DNA of 21,116 bases from assembly GCA_946479205.1 (NCBI GenBank), contig CAMLFJ010000004.1, positions 1 through 21,116 on the forward strand. The letters are read 5' to 3'. Shown in pieces: positions 19,837 to 21,116 of the stretch. Position 1 is the first letter of the stretch, and each line of letters opens with the position of its first letter. The translations under genes and the position numbers were made by a program. The stretch comes from an uncultured bacterium (lineage in GTDB: Bacteria; Methylomirabilota; Methylomirabilia; Rokubacteriales; CSP1-6). The notes beneath the pieces were generated by a model. The model was not told the origin of the DNA and searched no databases. It was given only the letters and a program-made list of their open reading frames with translations.

Positions 19837-19864
19837 TGGCCTCTTCGCGCAAGCGCTCATCGGG
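19837..19864 (-). repeat. 28-nt direct repeat, copy 2 (gatA/gatB junction)
   Basis: Identical over 28 bases to 11169-11196, same strand relative to the genes. Here it overlaps the last codons and TGA stop of gatA (stop at 19857-19859) and fills most of the 34-nt gap before gatB. Bases outside the 28 differ between copies. Confidence 0.75.
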
Positions 19865-21116
19865 GCGTCGGGTCTAGCGACGGCTTTCGCGTGTGCCAGC
19901 TCGTCACCTGCTGGTAGGCGTGGGCGGCGCGGAACAGCGTCGCCTCGTCGAAGGCCCGGCCGATGAGCTGCAACCCGATCGGCAGCCCGGTCTGGGTGAA
20001 GCCGCCCGGGATCGACACCCCGGGCAGACCCGCCAGGTTCACCGGGATCGTGAAGATGTCGTTCAGGTACATCTGCAGCGGGTCTTCCTTCTCGCCCATC
20101 TTGAACGCCACCCCGGGCGTGGTGGGCGCCACGATCAGGTCCACCCGCGCGAAGGCCCGCTCGAAGTCGCGCCGCACGAGGGTGCGCACCTTCTGGGCCT
20201 GGCCGTAGTAGGCGTCGTAGTAGCCGGCGGAGAGCACGTAGGTCCCCAGCATCAGGCGGCGCTTGACCTCGTTGCCGAAGCCGGCCGCGCGGGTCTTGCT
20301 GTACATGTCGATGAGGTCGCGCGCGCCGGGCGTCCGCAGGCCGTACTTCACGCCGTCGTAGCGCGCGAGGTTCGACGACGCCTCCGCGGGCGCGATGACG
20401 TAGTAGGCGGCGAGACCGTACTCGCTGTGCGGGAGCGACACCGGCTCGGTGCGGGCGCCCAGCTTCTCGAGCGTCGCGATGGCCTCGCGCACCGCGCGCT
20501 CCACCTCGGGATCCATCCCGTCGATGAAGTACTCCGCGGGCACCCCGATCTTCATGCCTTCGATGCCCTGCCCCAGCGCGGCCCGGTAGTCCGGGACCGG
20601 CACGTCGACCGCGGTCGAGTCCATCGGGTCGACCCCCGCGATGGTCCCGAGCAGCACCGCGGCGTCCTCCACGTCCTTGGCGAAGGGGCCGACCTGATCC
20701 AGCGAGGACGCGAACGCGATGACCCCGTAGCGCGACACCCGCCCGTAGGTGGGCTTCATGCCGAGCACGCCGCAGAAGGCGGCGGGCTGGCGGATCGAGC
20801 CGCCGGTGTCCGTGCCGAGGCTCAGCGCGGCGAGATCGGCGGCCACCACCGCGGACGCGCCGCCCGAGGAGCCGCCCGGCACGCGCGCCAGGTCCCACGG
20901 GTTGCGCGTGGCGCCGAAGGCGGAGTGCTCGGTGGACGAGCCCATGGCGAACTCGTCCATGTTGAGCTTGCCGAGCACGATCGCCCCCGCCGCGTCGAGC
21001 CGCGCGACCACCGTCGCGTCGTACGGCGGCACGAAGCGGTCGAGGATCTTCGAGCCCGAGGTGGTCCGGACGCCGCGCGTGCAGAACAGGTCCTTGAGGG
21101 CGACCGGGATCCCGTC
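19857..21116 (-). CDS. gatA: Aspartyl/glutamyl-tRNA amidotransferase subunit A, N-terminus cut by window edge
   Basis: GatA is the glutaminase of the GatCAB complex; it frees ammonia and passes it to GatB. 419 residues are visible, with about 65 missing at the N-terminus. Seen at the edge: [14 protein letters not shown] with the triad Lys (bases 21093-21095); then [28 protein letters not shown] (cis-Ser), [18 protein letters not shown] (nucleophile Ser), [12 protein letters not shown], and the GatA-typical C-terminus [19 protein letters not shown]. These distinguish it from the amidase at 5652. The stop lies inside the 28-nt repeat, 34 nt before gatB. gatC is not in the window; it would be expected beyond the right edge. 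Confidence 0.97.
   Translation of the reverse strand, partial: DGIPVALKDLFCTRGVRTTSGSKILDRFVPPYDATVVARLDAAGAIVLGKLNMDEFAMGSSTEHSAFGATRNPWDLARVPGGSSGGASAVVAADLAALSLGTDTGGSIRQPAAFCGVLGMKPTYGRVSRYGVIAFASSLDQVGPFAKDVEDAAVLLGTIAGVDPMDSTAVDVPVPDYRAALGQGIEGMKIGVPAEYFIDGMDPEVERAVREAIATLEKLGARTEPVSLPHSEYGLAAYYVIAPAEASSNLARYDGVKYGLRTPGARDLIDMYSKTRAAGFGNEVKRRLMLGTYVLSAGYYDAYYGQAQKVRTLVRRDFERAFARVDLIVAPTTPGVAFKMGEKEDPLQMYLNDIFTIPVNLAGLPGVSIPGGFTQTGLPIGLQLIGRAFDEATLFRAAHAYQQVTSWHTRKPSLDPTPR

Overview
The window is 21.1 kb of very GC-rich bacterial chromosome, roughly 70% GC by eye, and densely coding, with no mobile element, tRNA, rRNA or CRISPR array that I can see. The gene content is mostly housekeeping: thiC, gatA/gatB, ftsE/ftsX, an envC-like gene, ctpA, tsaD, ntrB/ntrC. 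The organism is Gram-negative-like, because it has an EnvC-type amidase activator, a CtpA/Tsp protease and a YibQ-type protein. Codon use, a split-barrel flavin/F420-type protein and this mixture of genes fit Candidatus Rokubacteria (Methylomirabilota) or a high-GC deltaproteobacterium-like lineage. That placement is inference, since no marker gene such as rRNA is present.

Left part (1-8065): a gamma-glutamyltransferase fragment runs off the left edge on the minus strand. It is divergent from a plus-strand series: a PPOX-fold protein; a zinc metallopeptidase overlapping an ATP-grasp ligase by 4 bp; a sigma70-like promoter and TPP riboswitch driving thiC; a perfect intergenic hairpin; an amidase-signature hydrolase; and a secreted DipZ-type thioredoxin-like protein whose second CXXC cysteine is Trp.

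Right part (8096-21116): twelve consecutive minus-strand genes, listed in transcription order: gatA (partial), gatB, ftsE, ftsX, envC-like, ctpA, a divergent polysaccharide deacetylase (YibQ-like), tsaD, ntrB, ntrC, tag, and a ketopantoate-reductase-like gene. The longest gap between them is 76 nt. Three junctions are 4-bp overlaps (ftsX/envC, tag/panE-like as ATGA; tsaD/ntrB as GTGA), so at least parts are operonic. The ftsE-ftsX-envC-ctpA-deacetylase block is a coherent module for controlled septal peptidoglycan hydrolysis. GatA and GatB make glutaminyl- or asparaginyl-tRNA by transamidation. NtrB and NtrC are a sigma54-type nitrogen-control pair.

The most interesting points are: the metallopeptidase/ATP-grasp pair, a candidate peptide-modifying unit of unknown substrate; a 28-nt repeat found identically at the gatA/gatB and ntrB/ntrC junctions; and several proteins with altered key motifs (thioredoxin CXXC to CXXW, NtrC GAFTGA to GSFTDA, two expected histidines missing from the YibQ-like protein). 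I found no clear large new system.
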